Below are positions 62,450 to 64,000 of a stretch of DNA of 64,000 nt, in pieces. Every line of letters begins with the position of its first letter. The stretch's first letter is position 1. Source of the DNA: Pomacea canaliculata (Eukaryota; Mollusca; Gastropoda; Architaenioglossa; Ampullariidae); NCBI RefSeq assembly GCF_003073045.1, contig NC_037596.1, positions 6,405,416-6,469,415 on the forward strand. Reading direction: 5' to 3'. The translations under genes were made by a program, and so were the position numbers. The notes under the pieces are model-generated. The model was not told where the DNA came from. It worked only from the letters and a program-made list of their open reading frames with translations, and did not search any database.

Positions 62450-63135
62450 CTTTAAAAGATATGTCCAACTATTCTCTAGTGGTGAAATGACTATAATTAT
62501 TACAAAGTTATCTTAGATACTGATCCTCAAATTCTAGATGAATAACTCCATTCAATTGTTAGACTCAAGGCCTTGAATGATTAAACAACACTGAATCTAT
62601 GAACTTGTGAGGACTTAGTCTTAGGACTTAGCATTGACAGGATTGATGTTGACAATGAAGGCTTGCCCTTGCTTGAGTTTATCAAATGTGATTAATGTTG
62701 AGTGTTCAAGTGTTTATAGGGAGAGAACAGGTTATTTTTGAGCATTTAAATGCTGTTTCAGTCGTTTCACATTTAGTAAATTCTGTTCCATGGAATAAAC
62801 CACATAAAATGACAGGTGGTCGACAACTTGACAAGGGTCACTATATAACTATCTTCTTGTGTTACTGTTAAGCATCAATGCTTACAATGTAGACATAACC
62901 TAAACATTTTCAAGATTTTCAGTCTGTAGGTCTGTCAAAGAACTGGAAACATGAATATTAAATTAAATGGAATGCTGTGTAATAGAAGAAAGAATGTCCA
63001 AAGTTTTTTAATAAGTATACAGACTTCCTTGAAAAAAGAAACAGAAAAAATAAAAAATATAATTATATGCATTAAAACATCTAGATAAAAAAATATAAAA
63101 GACTGTGCCAATTGTACATAAATTTGCCATGATTA
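62450..63135. other. Gene-free stretch
   Basis: AT-rich DNA upstream of the visible acidic-protein exons. I found no further exon. Confidence 0.4.
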
Positions 63136-63139
63136 TTTC

Positions 63140-63665
63140 TCTGAACTGCTTTTCCCTTACGTCCCAGCTAGACAACTCCGACCTCATCTGATGATTGTCT
63201 CCTTACTCTTCCTATCACCAAAACATCAACATATGGCCACAGGATTTTTAGTTATTGTGTAGCAAAGCACTGGAACTCTCTTCCTTTCTATATCCGCCAT
63301 CTACCCACTATTGAATCCTTTAAACATGCACTGAAAACACACCTTTTCCGTAAACATTACTCCTAACAACCTTTCCCATAAAGCTGGTCCTTTTTCAAAC
63401 CCTTCCTTTTGCAATATCAGGTAACTCTCATCAGGTAAGCTCATCAATATCAGGTAAGCTTTTGTTCTTGTTATTTGGGTCCTCTTTGTGTTTTCTGAAT
63501 TTGATTTTATTCTTTGTTTAGTACGGTTGTTTATTCTTTTATAGTTCACATGCTATTTGCTTTCTTGTCCCTTGTATGCTGTCCATGTTTCGTTCTTGTT
63601 CTTAAGCACTAAGAGCATGCTTCTTAGGAATGTGAGAATGTGCTTTACAAATTTTGCATTTGTTA
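63140..63665 (+). mobile_element. LINE 3' end (CR1/L2-like): protein C-terminus plus 3' UTR
   Basis: 63230-63362 reads a YGHRIFSY-like stretch, then AKHWNSLPFYIRHLPTIESF and KHALKTHLFRKHYS, then a stop. This is the standard end of CR1/L2-like ORF2 (R.F.YAAP..WNSLP..IR...S...FK..LKT.LF). It is followed by a 3' UTR with TGTTTCGTTCTTG, TTAAGCACTAAGAGCATGC, GTGCTTTACAAATTTTGCAT and a TTATTATCATT tail. It is 5'-truncated. Relatives of this tail lie at 19180 and 20405, with weaker ones at 1960 and 36235. Confidence 0.85.
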
Positions 63666-63669
63666 TTAT

Positions 63670-64000
63670 CATTCTTAAAAGACTGCTGAATTTGAATCAG
63701 CTGTAAAACAATTACTCTTCTAATATGCTTTGCAACTAGCAACACTTACTGAGGCGTTCAAGTAATTTTAAAAGATGCTCTATTCACTTCTTGTAAATTA
63801 CTTCAGGCTTAAAGCCTGCCATCTATTGTTCAATTGTGAAACCTTAATTTCTTCTTTTGATTGTATCGATGTAGCTAGGTGATTTTTAAACAGTTTTAGT
63901 TTCAGCATAAAGCCACTGCAGTTCAGGTGATTATGCACTGCAAAGTGATAACTAATACAGTGTTCACAGGAAGTTTTGAAAGTCTGGAAAAGTAACCGGC
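63670..64000. other. Gene-free stretch at the window end
   Basis: AT-rich DNA with no exon or repeat that I can support. Confidence 0.35.

Noticed and set aside
1-64000. tRNA, rRNA and CRISPR features
   Set aside because: No intact tRNA cloverleaf, no rRNA-like stretch and no spaced direct-repeat array was seen. The only tRNA-like sequence is the SINE head at 59558.

Overview
The window is animal nuclear DNA. It is AT-rich, its genes are split by introns with GT/AG borders, and relics of LINEs, hAT and pogo-like DNA transposons and a tRNA-derived SINE lie in introns and gene gaps. The protein set, the LINE relics of RTE-like and CR1/L2-like type and the SINE suggest a lophotrochozoan, most likely a mollusc (gastropod). 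That assignment is inference from family resemblance; no species is claimed. Almost all exons are shorter than an ordinary ORF cut-off. Genes were therefore assembled by hand from splice sites and codon phase, and every gene listed as a spliced model has phases that agree across the joined exons.

Layout. 1-1.6 kb: last three exons of a tetraspanin (+). 3.3-5.1 kb: a four-exon Myb/SANT-like DNA-binding gene (-) with one internal TAG. 6.0-20.9 kb: an eight-exon gene (+) for a 477-residue secreted, cysteine-free protein rich in Pro, Gln, His and Thr, with no family I recognise. A ninth exon of 594 bases in its third intron keeps one frame and splice phase from end to end but carries four stop codons. 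21-25 kb: intergenic DNA with a hAT MITE and LINE pieces. 25.8-31.7 kb: the seven-helix part of an adhesion-GPCR-like receptor (-). 31.7-42 kb: mostly gene-free, with a broken Ty3-like LTR retrotransposon fossil at 37.8-41.6 kb. 42.3-52.7 kb: a complete eight-exon EI24 gene (-) whose introns hold a hAT transposase relic, a 5'-truncated RTE-like LINE with a target-site duplication, and an odd degenerate tandem repeat. 54.1-56.8 kb: RPS25 (+), head to head with EI24. 57.6-58.1 kb: a pogo-like MITE. 59.6 kb: a SINE. 61.1-62.4 kb: the last two exons of an acidic protein (-) I cannot name. 63.1-63.7 kb: a LINE 3' end.

The genes do not form one pathway. EI24 and RPS25 are housekeeping genes that may share a divergent control region. 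The tetraspanin and the receptor are cell-surface proteins. The secreted protein and its stop-bearing exon are the most unusual part of the window.
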